Positions 1-5,737 of a stretch of DNA of 5,874 nt are shown piece by piece (position 1 is the first letter of the stretch; each line of letters starts with the position of its first letter). The stretch is from Lautropia sp. SCN 70-15 (GTDB lineage: Bacteria > Pseudomonadota > Gammaproteobacteria > Burkholderiales > Burkholderiaceae_E). Position numbers and translations under genes: made by a program. The DNA lies in the NCBI GenBank assembly GCA_001724315.1, contig MEEC01000174.1:1-5874 (forward strand), written 5' to 3'. The notes beneath the pieces were generated by a model that did not search any database, was not told the DNA's origin, and worked only from the letters and a program-made list of their open reading frames with translations.

Positions 1-13
1 ATCGCGTGGCCGA

Positions 14-19
14 TAGAAT
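14..19 (+). promoter_or_regulatory. Possible -10 box upstream of the reductase-led operon
   Basis: The hexamer TAGAAT matches five of six positions of the sigma-70 -10 consensus and stands out in an otherwise GC-rich leader. Transcription would start near position 26, giving a 5' leader of about 66 nt before the ATG at 92. The matching -35 would lie outside the window, so it cannot be checked. It could equally be a chance match. Confidence 0.3.
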
Positions 20-91
20 CGTGCCGTGGGCTCGCCGTCGAAGGGCGCGGCGGCCGGACCTTTGGTTTTTCGTTCTCGGAGACATCGATTC

Positions 92-1126
92 ATGCGCATC
101 GGCATCGTCGGCCTCGGCGCCGTGGGCGGCCTTCTCGCCGCGCGGCTCGTCGCCGGAGGACACCAGGTGAGCGCGCTGGCGCGTGGCGCCACGCTCGAGC
201 ATGTCAGGCAGGACGGCCTCGCGCTGCTGGAGGGCGCCGAGGATCGCCCGCGGGAGACGCGGCTGCAGCTCCGGGTGTCCGACGATGCGGCCGAACTCGG
301 CGAGCAGGATCTGGTCGTGCTCAGCGTCAAGACCACCGGCCTCGCCGATGTCGCGCAGCGGATCGGTCCGCTGCTCGGCCCCGACACCGCGGTGCTTTCT
401 GCGATGAACGGCGTGCCCTGGTGGTTCTTCCACGGGCTCGACGAGGCGCTGGCGCGCCGCGAATGGCAGGCGATCGACGCGGGCGGCCGCATCGCGGCGG
501 CGATTCCTGCCCGGCGGGTGCTGGGCGCCGTGGTGCATTTCTCCTGCGCGATGCCCGCCCCCGGCGTGGTCAGGCACGGGCAGGGAAATCGGCTGATCCT
601 CGGCGAGCCGCACGGCGGTGACAGCGAGCGGTGCGCGCGTGCCGCGCAGGCGCTGCGTGACGGCGGATTCGAGGTCGAGGTCTCGCAACGGATTCAGCAG
701 GACGTCTGGTTCAAGCTGTGGGGCAACATGACGATGAACCCGATCTCCGCGATCACCGGCGCCACCGCCGACCGCATCCTCGACGACCCGCTGGTCAGGA
801 GCTTCATTTCGCGCGCGATGCGCGAGGCGGCCGCGATCGGCGAGCGGATCGGCCTGCCCATTGCGATCACGCCCGAGCAGCGCCACGAGGTCACGCGCAA
901 GCTCGGCGCCTTCCGCACCTCGATGCTGCAGGACGTCGACGCCGGCAAGGCGGTGGAGCTCGACGCGCTGGTGGCGATCGTGGCCGAGATCGGCCGCGCG
1001 GTCGGGGTGCCCACGCCCGACATCGATGCCTTGCTCGGCATCGCGCGGCTGCACGCGCGGGTGCGCGGCCTCTACCCGTGGCCCGCGCCCGAGGCGGGGG
1101 CGGCTGCCGTGGCGTCCGGAGCCTGA
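92..1126 (+). CDS. 2-dehydropantoate 2-reductase (ketopantoate reductase) family protein
   Basis: This is a 344-residue, cytosolic NAD(P)H-dependent oxidoreductase of the ApbA/PanE family. Canonical PanE reduces ketopantoate to pantoate for pantothenate and CoA synthesis. The N-terminal Rossmann fold starts at residue 1 with the dinucleotide motif GLGAVG (7-12), and SVKTTGL (78-84) follows. Family active-site positions appear intact: N106, K208, N212, N216, S277 and E289. Spacing agrees with the E. coli residues I recall (K176, N180, N184, S244, E256). The C-terminal helical domain carries SMLQDVDAGKAVELDAL (277-293). It is longer than the roughly 303 residues of E. coli PanE, with about 24 extra residues between N106 and K208, beginning NGVPWWFF. 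That marks a paralogous subfamily, so the natural substrate may not be ketopantoate. ATG 92 is chosen over GTG 26 because the Rossmann strand begins at MRIGIVG and GGAGA (78-82) lies 9 nt upstream. It heads the apparent operon. Confidence 0.88.
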   Translation: MRIGIVGLGAVGGLLAARLVAGGHQVSALARGATLEHVRQDGLALLEGAEDRPRETRLQLRVSDDAAELGEQDLVVLSVKTTGLADVAQRIGPLLGPDTAVLSAMNGVPWWFFHGLDEALARREWQAIDAGGRIAAAIPARRVLGAVVHFSCAMPAPGVVRHGQGNRLILGEPHGGDSERCARAAQALRDGGFEVEVSQRIQQDVWFKLWGNMTMNPISAITGATADRILDDPLVRSFISRAMREAAAIGERIGLPIAITPEQRHEVTRKLGAFRTSMLQDVDAGKAVELDALVAIVAEIGRAVGVPTPDIDALLGIARLHARVRGLYPWPAPEAGAAAVASGA

Positions 1127-1133
1127 GGCGACG

Positions 1134-1619
1134 ATGGCCAGGCACGTTTCCGAGACTCCGGCCACGCAGCTGCTGCGCAAGCATCGGGTGGCCTTCGGCG
1201 AGCATCCCTACGACTACGTCGAGCACGGCGGCACCGGCGAGTCGGCCCGCCAGCTCGGCGTGGACGAGCACGCGGTCGTCAAGACCCTGGTCATGCAGGA
1301 CGAGGCCGGCAAGCCGCTGATCGTGCTGATGCACGGCGACCGCAAGGTGTCCACCAAGAACCTCGCGCGGCAGGCCGGTCGCAAGAGCATCGAGCCCTGC
1401 GCGCCCGACGTCGCGCAGCGGCATTCGGGCTACCTGGTGGGCGGCACCTCGCCCTTCGCCACCCGCAAGGCGATGCCGGTCTACGTGGAGGCCACGGTGC
1501 TCGAGCTGCCGAAGATCTGGATCAACGGCGGGCGGCGCGGATTCCTGGTGTCGCTCGAGCCGCGGGTGCTGGTCGATCTGCTGCGCGCGCAGCCGGTAAA
1601 CTGCGCGCTCGCCGACTGA
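1134..1619 (+). CDS. ybaK: Cys-tRNA(Pro) deacylase, YbaK/EbsC family
   Basis: This 161-residue single-domain protein matches the YbaK editing-domain family, which hydrolyses Cys-tRNA(Pro) made in error by prolyl-tRNA synthetase, acting in trans in the cytosol. Visible hallmarks are TPATQLLRKHRVAFGEHPYD (8-27), the VVKTLV segment with K50 (the position of the family's essential lysine, K46 in E. coli/H. influenzae), DRKVSTKNLA, and the glycine loop GGTSPFATRK near residues 103-112. Length is normal for the family (about 155-165). The open frame extends upstream to 861, but ATG 1134 is preferred: it starts exactly at the domain, avoids overlap with the reductase gene, and has GAGG at 1125-1128 overlapping that gene's stop, 5 nt from the ATG. 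Co-transcription and translational coupling with the reductase are likely. Members of the wider family (ProX, YeaK) differ in tRNA specificity, so the exact substrate is inferred. Confidence 0.9.
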   Translation: MARHVSETPATQLLRKHRVAFGEHPYDYVEHGGTGESARQLGVDEHAVVKTLVMQDEAGKPLIVLMHGDRKVSTKNLARQAGRKSIEPCAPDVAQRHSGYLVGGTSPFATRKAMPVYVEATVLELPKIWINGGRRGFLVSLEPRVLVDLLRAQPVNCALAD

Positions 1620-1625
1620 GTCGGC
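1611..1625 (+). other. Short perfect hairpin over the ybaK stop codon
   Basis: GCCGAC and GTCGGC form a six-base-pair stem whose three-nucleotide loop is exactly the TGA stop codon. No T-run follows, so it is not a standard intrinsic terminator. It sits at the only sizeable gap inside the four-gene unit. A weak pause or attenuation role, or chance in GC-rich DNA, are both possible. Confidence 0.25.
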
Positions 1626-1660
1626 AAGACGGGCGCGTCATCGACGCCTGTCGCGGATCC

Positions 1661-1669
1661 GGGGGGGAG
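1661..1669 (+). promoter_or_regulatory. Atypical ribosome binding site of plsY
   Basis: A run of seven G followed by AG lies immediately before the plsY ATG. The GGAG core (1666-1669) is one base from the start, which is too close for normal Shine-Dalgarno spacing. The upstream G-run could pair with the anti-SD through G-U wobbles at a better distance. No stronger alternative start is seen, since GTG 1689 would cut into the first membrane segment. Confidence 0.45.
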
Positions 1670-1670
1670 C

Positions 1671-2300
1671 ATGGAAGCGCTCTACAGCGTGCTGGCGGTC
1701 GTGGCCGCCTATCTGATCGGTTCGGTGTCGTTCGCGGTCGTCGTCAGCAAGGCGATGGGCCTGGCCGACCCGCGCAGCTACGGTTCGAAGAATCCGGGCG
1801 CCACCAACGTGCTGCGCACCGGCAATCGCAAGGCGGCCCTGTTCACGCTGCTGGGCGATGCGCTGAAGGGCGTCGCCGCGGTGCTGATCGCGAAGGCGCT
1901 GGCCGATCGCCTGGGCTTCGGCGACGGCACCATCGCGCTGGTGGCGCTGGCGGCCTTCGTCGGCCACCTGTTCCCGGTGTTCCACGGATTCAAGGGCGGC
2001 AAGGGCGTGGCCACCGCCGCCGGCGTGCTGATCGCCCTGCACCCGCTGCTCGGCCTGGGCACGCTGCTCACATGGATCATCATCGCCTGGTTCTTCCGCT
2101 ACTCGTCGCTGGCCGCGCTGGTCTCGGCCGTCTTCGCGCCCCTCTGGTACATGTTCCTGTTCCGCCCGGATCCGATCGCGGCGGCGGTCGTGCTGATGAG
2201 CCTGCTGCTGATCTGGCGGCACTCCGCCAACATCCAGAACCTGCTGGCCGGCAAGGAGAGCCGGATCGGGGAAAAGAAGGGGAAGGCGGGCAAGCGATGA
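1671..2300 (+). CDS. plsY: Glycerol-3-phosphate acyltransferase PlsY
   Basis: PlsY transfers the acyl group of acyl-phosphate (made by PlsX) to glycerol-3-phosphate, giving lysophosphatidic acid, the first membrane-bound step of phospholipid synthesis. The 209-residue protein is a polytopic inner-membrane protein with hydrophobic segments near residues 3-25, 55-76, 86-105, 112-140 and 145-183. All three family signature regions are present: SYGSKNPGATNVLRTG (36-51), GHLFPVFHGFKGGKGVAT (98-115), and RHSANIQNLLAGKE (183-196) near the C terminus. The end is a strongly basic tail (KKGKAGKR), expected to be cytoplasmic. Length is typical. It lies 51 nt after ybaK, and its stop overlaps the ribosome binding site of the following kinase gene. 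Its start is supported by the intact first membrane helix, despite unusual Shine-Dalgarno spacing. Confidence 0.96.
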   Translation: MEALYSVLAVVAAYLIGSVSFAVVVSKAMGLADPRSYGSKNPGATNVLRTGNRKAALFTLLGDALKGVAAVLIAKALADRLGFGDGTIALVALAAFVGHLFPVFHGFKGGKGVATAAGVLIALHPLLGLGTLLTWIIIAWFFRYSSLAALVSAVFAPLWYMFLFRPDPIAAAVVLMSLLLIWRHSANIQNLLAGKESRIGEKKGKAGKR

Positions 2301-2304
2301 GGGG
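2299..2304 (+). promoter_or_regulatory. Ribosome binding site of mak overlapping the plsY stop
   Basis: GAGGGG begins inside the plsY TGA codon, and its GAGG core lies 5 nt before ATG 2308. This fixes the start of the kinase gene and suggests translational coupling. The same arrangement (TGAGG, 7-nt gap) occurs at 1124-1134 between the reductase and ybaK genes. Confidence 0.65.
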
Positions 2305-2307
2305 CTG

Positions 2308-3222
2308 ATGCGGATCGGCATCGACCTGGGCGGCACCAAGACCGAGGTCGTCGCGCTCGACGAGGCAGGGGGCGAGGCCTTTCGCCATCGCATTCCTTCT
2401 CCGCGCGGCGACTACGTCGCCACGCTCGCGGCGATCGCCTCGCTGGTCGGGCTGGCCGAGGCGCGCTGCGGACCGGCTTCGTCGATCGGGATCGGCATCC
2501 CGGGCTCGCTGTCGCCGCACACCGGGCTGGTGCGCAATGCGAACTCCACCTGGCTGAACGGCCGGCCGCTGGGCGCCGACCTGGCGCGGGCGCTGGGCCG
2601 GCCGGTGGCCATCGCCAACGACGCCAACTGCTTCGCGCTGTCCGAGGCCACCGACGGCGCTGCGGCGGGCATGGGCGTGGTATTCGGCGTGATCCTGGGC
2701 ACCGGTGTCGGCGGCGGCATCGTGGTCCGCGGGCAGCTGCTCGAAGGCGCCAACGGCATCGCCGGCGAATGGGGCCACAACCCGCTGCCCGGGCCCTTCG
2801 CCCAGGGCGAGTTGCCCGGGCCGCAATGCTGGTGCGGCCGGCGCGGCTGCATCGAAACCTGGCTCAGCGGTCCGGCGCTGGCGGCCGATCATGCTCGGGC
2901 AGCCGGCAACCCGCCGCCCGATTGCGATGCCTCGGCGGTCGTCGCCGCGATGCGCGCCGGCGACCCACGGGCTGCGGCGAGCTTCGAGCGCTATTGCGAT
3001 CGGCTGGCGCGCGCGCTGGCCGGCGCGATCAACCTGCTGGACCCGGATGCGATCGTGCTGGGCGGCGGCCTGAGCAGGGTCGACGAACTCTACGCGGAAG
3101 TGCCGCGCCGCTTGCCGCCGCTGGTGTTCGCCGATCGGGCGCACACGCCGCTCCTGCGGGCCAGGCACGGCGACTCGTCGGGCGTGCGCGGGGCCGCGCG
3201 GCTCGTCGCACCGCAGGCCTGA
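2308..3222 (+). CDS. mak: ROK-family fructokinase (Mak type)
   Basis: This 304-residue ROK-family sugar kinase phosphorylates a hexose with ATP in the cytosol. Fructose is the likely substrate because the sequence follows E. coli Mak (302 residues) closely along its whole length, as far as I can recall that sequence. Visible signatures are the N-terminal phosphate-binding DLGGTKTE (6-13), GIPGS (63-67), NANSTWLNG (77-85), catalytic D105 in NDANC (104-108), the GTG loop (131-133), GEWGHNPLP (153-161), the zinc motif with H157, C174, C176 and C181 (CWCGRRGC), the second nucleotide loop LDPDAIVLGGG (244-254), and the C-terminal GDSSGVRGAA. No key residue is missing. It is the last gene of the four-gene unit, 7 nt after plsY, and converges with tsaD 28 nt away. 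Glucose or N-acetylhexosamine kinase activity, seen in other ROK members, is less likely. Confidence 0.92.
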   Translation: MRIGIDLGGTKTEVVALDEAGGEAFRHRIPSPRGDYVATLAAIASLVGLAEARCGPASSIGIGIPGSLSPHTGLVRNANSTWLNGRPLGADLARALGRPVAIANDANCFALSEATDGAAAGMGVVFGVILGTGVGGGIVVRGQLLEGANGIAGEWGHNPLPGPFAQGELPGPQCWCGRRGCIETWLSGPALAADHARAAGNPPPDCDASAVVAAMRAGDPRAAASFERYCDRLARALAGAINLLDPDAIVLGGGLSRVDELYAEVPRRLPPLVFADRAHTPLLRARHGDSSGVRGAARLVAPQA

Positions 3223-3233
3223 GCCGGCGCGCG

Positions 3234-3250
3234 TCGCGACAGGGGCGCGA
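3234..3250. other. Weak hairpin between convergent mak and tsaD
   Basis: TCGCG (3234-3238) and CGCGA (3246-3250) form a five-base-pair stem with a seven-nucleotide loop in the 28-bp gap between the two convergent stop codons. There is no T-tract on either strand. It could contribute to bidirectional termination, but the stem is short and this GC-rich sequence makes such pairs common. Confidence 0.2.
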
Positions 3251-4324
3251 TCAGGCCGCGTCGAGTTCGTCGAGCGGCCAGCGCGGCCGGACCTGGAAGC
3301 CCTCGGGCGGCTCGAGCCGGGCCAGCTCGCCGCGCTCCTTCAACGCCGCCAGGCGCAGCGCCCCGGCGAAGGCGATCATCGCGCCGTTGTCCGAGCACAG
3401 CGCCAGTTCAGGGAAGTGCACGCGGAAGCGCCTGCGTTCCTGCTCGGCCGCCAGCCGCTCGCGCAGTCTTCGGTTGGCGCTGACGCCGCCGGCCACCACC
3501 AGCGTGTCGCGGCCCGCGTGCTGCAGCGCCTTCACCGACTTGGCGACCAGCACGTCGGTGATCGCGGCCTGCACCTCGGCGGCGATGTCGGCGCGCACCT
3601 GCCGCGGGTCGCGGGTCTCCGGGTTGCCCGAGCCCGCGCCTTCGTCGAGCTCGCGGCGCACCAGCGTGAGCACCGCGGTCTTCAGGCCGCTGAAGCTGAA
3701 GTCCAGGTCGCCCGAGCGCAGCATCGGGCGCGGCAGTTCGAAGCGGCCGAGGCGGCCCGACTCGGCCAGCTTCGCGATGGCGGGCCCGCCCGGGTAGCCC
3801 AGGCCGAGCAGCTTGGCGCTCTTGTCGAAGGCCTCGCCGGCGGCGTCGTCCAGCGTGTCGCCCAGCAGCTCGTAGCGGCCCACGCCCTGCACGTCCATCA
3901 GCTGCGTGTGGCCGCCGGAGACCAGCAGCGCCACGAAAGGGAAGGCCGGCGGGTCGGCCGCCAGCAGCGGCGACAGCAGGTGGCCCTCCAGGTGGTGAAC
4001 GCCGATGGCCGGCACGCCCAGCGCCCAGGCCAGCGAGGCGCCCACGCCCGCGCCCACCAGCAGCGCGCCGGCCAGCCCCGGGCCGGCGGTGTAGGCCACG
4101 GCGTCCAGGTCGGCCAGGTCGAGCCCGGCCTCCTCGAGCACCTGCCGGGCGAGCGGCAGCACGCGGCGGATGTGGTCGCGCGAGGCGAGCTCCGGCACCA
4201 CGCCGCCGTAGCGCTGGTGCATCGCGATCTGCGAGTGCAGCGCCTGGGCCAGCAGGCCGCGTTCGCTGCAGTGGAGCGCGACGCCGGTCTCGTCGCAGGA
4301 GGTTTCGATGCCGAGGACGATCAT
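3251..4324 (-). CDS. tsaD: tRNA N6-adenosine threonylcarbamoyltransferase TsaD
   Basis: TsaD (Gcp, YgjD) with TsaB and TsaE moves the threonylcarbamoyl group from threonylcarbamoyl-AMP to A37 of ANN-decoding tRNAs, making t6A, which is generally essential. The 357-residue protein has the ASKHA-type fold. Visible features are GIETSCDET (5-13), GPGLAGALLVG (81-91), the metal-binding HHLEGH (110-115; H111 and H115 fall on the E. coli numbering), LLVSGGHTQL (133-142), GEAFDKSAKLLGLGYPGG (163-180), FSFSGLKTAV (209-218), AGGVSANRRLR (278-288) and SDNGAMIA (311-318) with metal ligand D312. It is about 20 residues longer than E. coli TsaD, partly from a polar insert near 228-240 (GAGSGNPETRDP). The start is clear because the conserved MIVLGIETSC begins there. 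No good Shine-Dalgarno precedes it, and a -10-like box ends 6 nt upstream. It is divergent from the flavoprotein gene and convergent with mak. Confidence 0.97.
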   Translation of the reverse strand: MIVLGIETSCDETGVALHCSERGLLAQALHSQIAMHQRYGGVVPELASRDHIRRVLPLARQVLEEAGLDLADLDAVAYTAGPGLAGALLVGAGVGASLAWALGVPAIGVHHLEGHLLSPLLAADPPAFPFVALLVSGGHTQLMDVQGVGRYELLGDTLDDAAGEAFDKSAKLLGLGYPGGPAIAKLAESGRLGRFELPRPMLRSGDLDFSFSGLKTAVLTLVRRELDEGAGSGNPETRDPRQVRADIAAEVQAAITDVLVAKSVKALQHAGRDTLVVAGGVSANRRLRERLAAEQERRRFRVHFPELALCSDNGAMIAFAGALRLAALKERGELARLEPPEGFQVRPRWPLDELDAA

Positions 4325-4330
4325 GCCGCG

Positions 4331-4339
4331 ATTTTCTCA
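4331..4339 (-). promoter_or_regulatory. Candidate extended -10 of tsaD
   Basis: Read on the minus strand, TGAGAAAAT has the TGn extension followed by GAAAAT, a four-of-six match to the -10 consensus. It ends 6 nt before the tsaD ATG, so transcription would begin at or next to the start codon. No convincing -35 is seen at 17 bp. The AT-rich patch is conspicuous in GC-rich surroundings. Confidence 0.45.
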
Positions 4340-4363
4340 TGCGGCCGGGTATCGGTCTGCGCC

Positions 4364-4372
4364 TGCGATAAT
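4364..4372 (+). promoter_or_regulatory. Candidate extended -10 of the flavoprotein gene
   Basis: TGCGATAAT carries the TGn extension and GATAAT, five of six matches to TATAAT. It ends 8 nt before ATG 4381, so the predicted transcript start is within about two bases of the ATG. No -35-like hexamer is present at the usual spacing, which an extended -10 can tolerate. No AGGAG-like sequence lies between it and the ATG. Confidence 0.5.
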
Positions 4373-4380
4373 CCGCGCCC

Positions 4381-5592
4381 ATGGCCCAGCGCTTCGATGC
4401 GATCGTGATCGGTGCCGGCGCTGCGGGCATGTACTGTGCCGCGCAGGCCGGTCGGCGCGGCCTGCGCGTGGCGCTGCTGGACCACTGGCCCCGGCTCGCC
4501 GAGAAGATCCGCATTTCCGGCGGCGGGCGCTGCAACTTCACCAATCTCGACGCCGGCCGCATCGACCGCTTCGCCGGCGAGAACCCGGCCTTCGCGCGCA
4601 ACGCGCTGCGCGCGCTGCCCCCCGAGCGCTTCATCGATCAGGTGCGCCGGCGCGGCATCGCCTTCCATGAAAAGCACAAGGGCCAGCTGTTCTGCGACGA
4701 GTCGTCGGAGCGGATCATCGCGATGCTGCGCGAGGACTGCGATGCGGCCGGCGTGCGCTGGTTCCGGCCGGTGACGGTCGACGAGGTGGAGCCGGAAGCC
4801 GGCTTCGTGATCCGCACCCGCGAGGCGGGCGAGCTGCGCGCCGACGCCGTGGTGGTCGCCACCGGCGGGCTCGCGATCCCCAAGGCCGGCGCCACCGACC
4901 TGGGCCTGCGGATCGCGCGGCGCTTCGGCCACCGCATCGTCGAACCGCGACCGGCGCTGGTGCCGCTGACCTTCGACGCCCAGGCCTGGCGGCCCTATGC
5001 CGAGCTGGCCGGCGTCGCGCTGCCCGTCACCGTCCGCGCGCCCGGCACGCCCGGCGCGCCGGCCTTCGACGAGGACCTGCTGTTCACCCACCGCGGCCTG
5101 TCCGGCCCGGCGGTGCTGCAGATCTCCACCTTCTGGAAGCGCGGCGATCCGCTGGCGATCGACCTGGCGGCGGGCGAGGACCTCACGGCGCGCCTGATCG
5201 AAGCCAAGTGCGCCACCCGTCAGCAACTGGCAGGTGCGCTCGCCGGCCTGCTGCCCCGGCGGCTGGCCGCGCGCTGGCTGGCCGACGAACGCTTCGCCGC
5301 CCTGGCCGCCAGGCGCCTGGCCGAGATCGCCGATCGCGAGCTGGCCACCGTGGCCGCCGCGCTGCGCGACTGGCAGATCGTGCCCACCGGCACCGAAGGC
5401 TTCAAGAAAGCCGAAGTCATGGCCGGCGGCGTGGCCACCGACGAGCTCGACCCGCGGTCGATGCAGTCATTGCGCGCACCGGGCCTCCACTTCGTCGGCG
5501 AGGTCGTGGACATCACCGGCTGGCTTGGCGGCTACAACTTCCAGTGGGCCTGGTCATCGGGCTTCCTGGCTGGGCAGGCCGTCGGCCGCTGA
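4381..5592 (+). CDS. NAD(P)/FAD-dependent oxidoreductase, HI0933/YhiN (BaiN-like) flavoprotein family
   Basis: This 403-residue cytosolic flavoprotein belongs to the HI0933/YhiN family. Most members have no assigned reaction; one relative, clostridial BaiN, is reported to act in bile-acid dehydroxylation, but nothing here points to that substrate. Seen in the sequence: the FAD-binding Rossmann motif GAGAAG (11-16), the family signature KIRISGGGRCNFTN (42-55), the second dinucleotide-region strand ending in ATGG (160-163) followed by IPKAGATDLG, the mid-domain THRGLSGPAVLQIS (236-249), and the C-terminal FAD-contact block EVMAGGVATDELDP (345-358) followed by FVGEVVDITGWLGGYNFQWA (371-390). Length is about normal (390-420). 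ATG 4381 is chosen because the Rossmann strand starts within a few residues. There is no Shine-Dalgarno, and a -10-like box lies 8 nt upstream, so the mRNA may be leaderless. Its 3' end is duplicated in inverted orientation at the right edge of the window. Confidence 0.93.
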   Translation: MAQRFDAIVIGAGAAGMYCAAQAGRRGLRVALLDHWPRLAEKIRISGGGRCNFTNLDAGRIDRFAGENPAFARNALRALPPERFIDQVRRRGIAFHEKHKGQLFCDESSERIIAMLREDCDAAGVRWFRPVTVDEVEPEAGFVIRTREAGELRADAVVVATGGLAIPKAGATDLGLRIARRFGHRIVEPRPALVPLTFDAQAWRPYAELAGVALPVTVRAPGTPGAPAFDEDLLFTHRGLSGPAVLQISTFWKRGDPLAIDLAAGEDLTARLIEAKCATRQQLAGALAGLLPRRLAARWLADERFAALAARRLAEIADRELATVAAALRDWQIVPTGTEGFKKAEVMAGGVATDELDPRSMQSLRAPGLHFVGEVVDITGWLGGYNFQWAWSSGFLAGQAVGR

Positions 5593-5604
5593 CCCGCAAC
5601 GGCG
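5468..5604 (+). repeat. Inverted repeat, left arm (3' end of flavoprotein gene plus 12 nt)
   Basis: This arm covers the last 41 codons of the complete flavoprotein gene and 12 bases beyond its stop. It pairs with the reverse complement of 5738-5874. By hand alignment 129 of 137 positions agree. Differences fall at 5526, 5554, 5556, 5559, 5566, 5571, 5574 and 5580. Identity stops sharply at 5605. The outer limit is unknown because the partner arm runs into the window edge. Confidence 0.95.
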
Positions 5605-5612
5605 GGATCGCG

Positions 5613-5628
5613 CGGCGCCTGGGCGCCG
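5613..5628. terminator. GC-rich hairpin downstream of the flavoprotein stop, possible terminator
   Basis: CGGCGCC and GGCGCCG form a perfect seven-base-pair inverted repeat around TG, 20 nt past the stop at 5592. In practice the hairpin would be six pairs or fewer with a four-base loop. No T-run follows on either strand, so intrinsic termination is uncertain. Two further small stems follow in the same spacer: GCCCTG/CAGGGC (5631-5636 with 5651-5656) and GCCCG/CGGGC (5672-5685). The cluster is consistent with a termination zone between two convergent genes. Confidence 0.35.
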
Positions 5629-5737
5629 TCGCCCTGCAAGGCACGACATCCAGGGCCGGTGCGAGGCGGCAGCCCGCGTCCGGGCATTGTGCAAGCCGAG
5701 CGCCACCGAAAGAAATCTCGCGGCTGCTCTACTCTGT

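Noticed and set aside
41..76. T-rich stretch after a GC-rich segment, resembling a terminator from an upstream gene
   Set aside because: Only a four-base stem (AAGG/CCTT) can be drawn, with a long loop, and the T-run is interrupted. It is better seen as part of the 5' leader.
26..91. Upstream GTG start (26) that would extend the reductase by 22 residues
   Set aside because: The added residues (MGSPSKGAAAGPL...) do not resemble the family. The Rossmann strand begins exactly at ATG 92, which has a Shine-Dalgarno at 78-82. GTG 26 would be leaderless from the putative -10 at 14-19, but this is not needed.
861..1133. Upstream extension of the ybaK frame by 91 codons
   Set aside because: It lies inside the reductase gene in another frame and is Arg/Ser/Pro-rich. 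The YbaK domain and a proper Shine-Dalgarno support ATG 1134.
2080..3168. Long minus-strand open frame of 362 codons opposite plsY and mak
   Set aside because: The translation is Arg/Gly/Ala/His-rich low-complexity sequence with no recognisable domain. It lies antisense to two clearly conserved genes. Long antisense frames are expected in GC-rich DNA.
3416..4408. Plus-strand open frame of 330 codons opposite tsaD
   Set aside because: Its composition (Gln/Arg/Ala/His/Gly) is typical of antisense translation of GC-rich codons, and tsaD itself is unambiguous.
4321..5226. Minus-strand open frame of 301 codons opposite the flavoprotein gene
   Set aside because: It has no recognisable domain and biased composition, and overlaps a well-supported gene plus the divergent promoter region. 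It is a GC-driven shadow.
5605..5737. Search for an insertion sequence, att site or small RNA gene in the spacer between the repeat arms
   Set aside because: No target-site duplication, terminal repeat of a known IS, transposase fragment or convincing promoter was seen. Only three short GC-rich stems and one AT-rich patch (AAAGAAATCT) are present.
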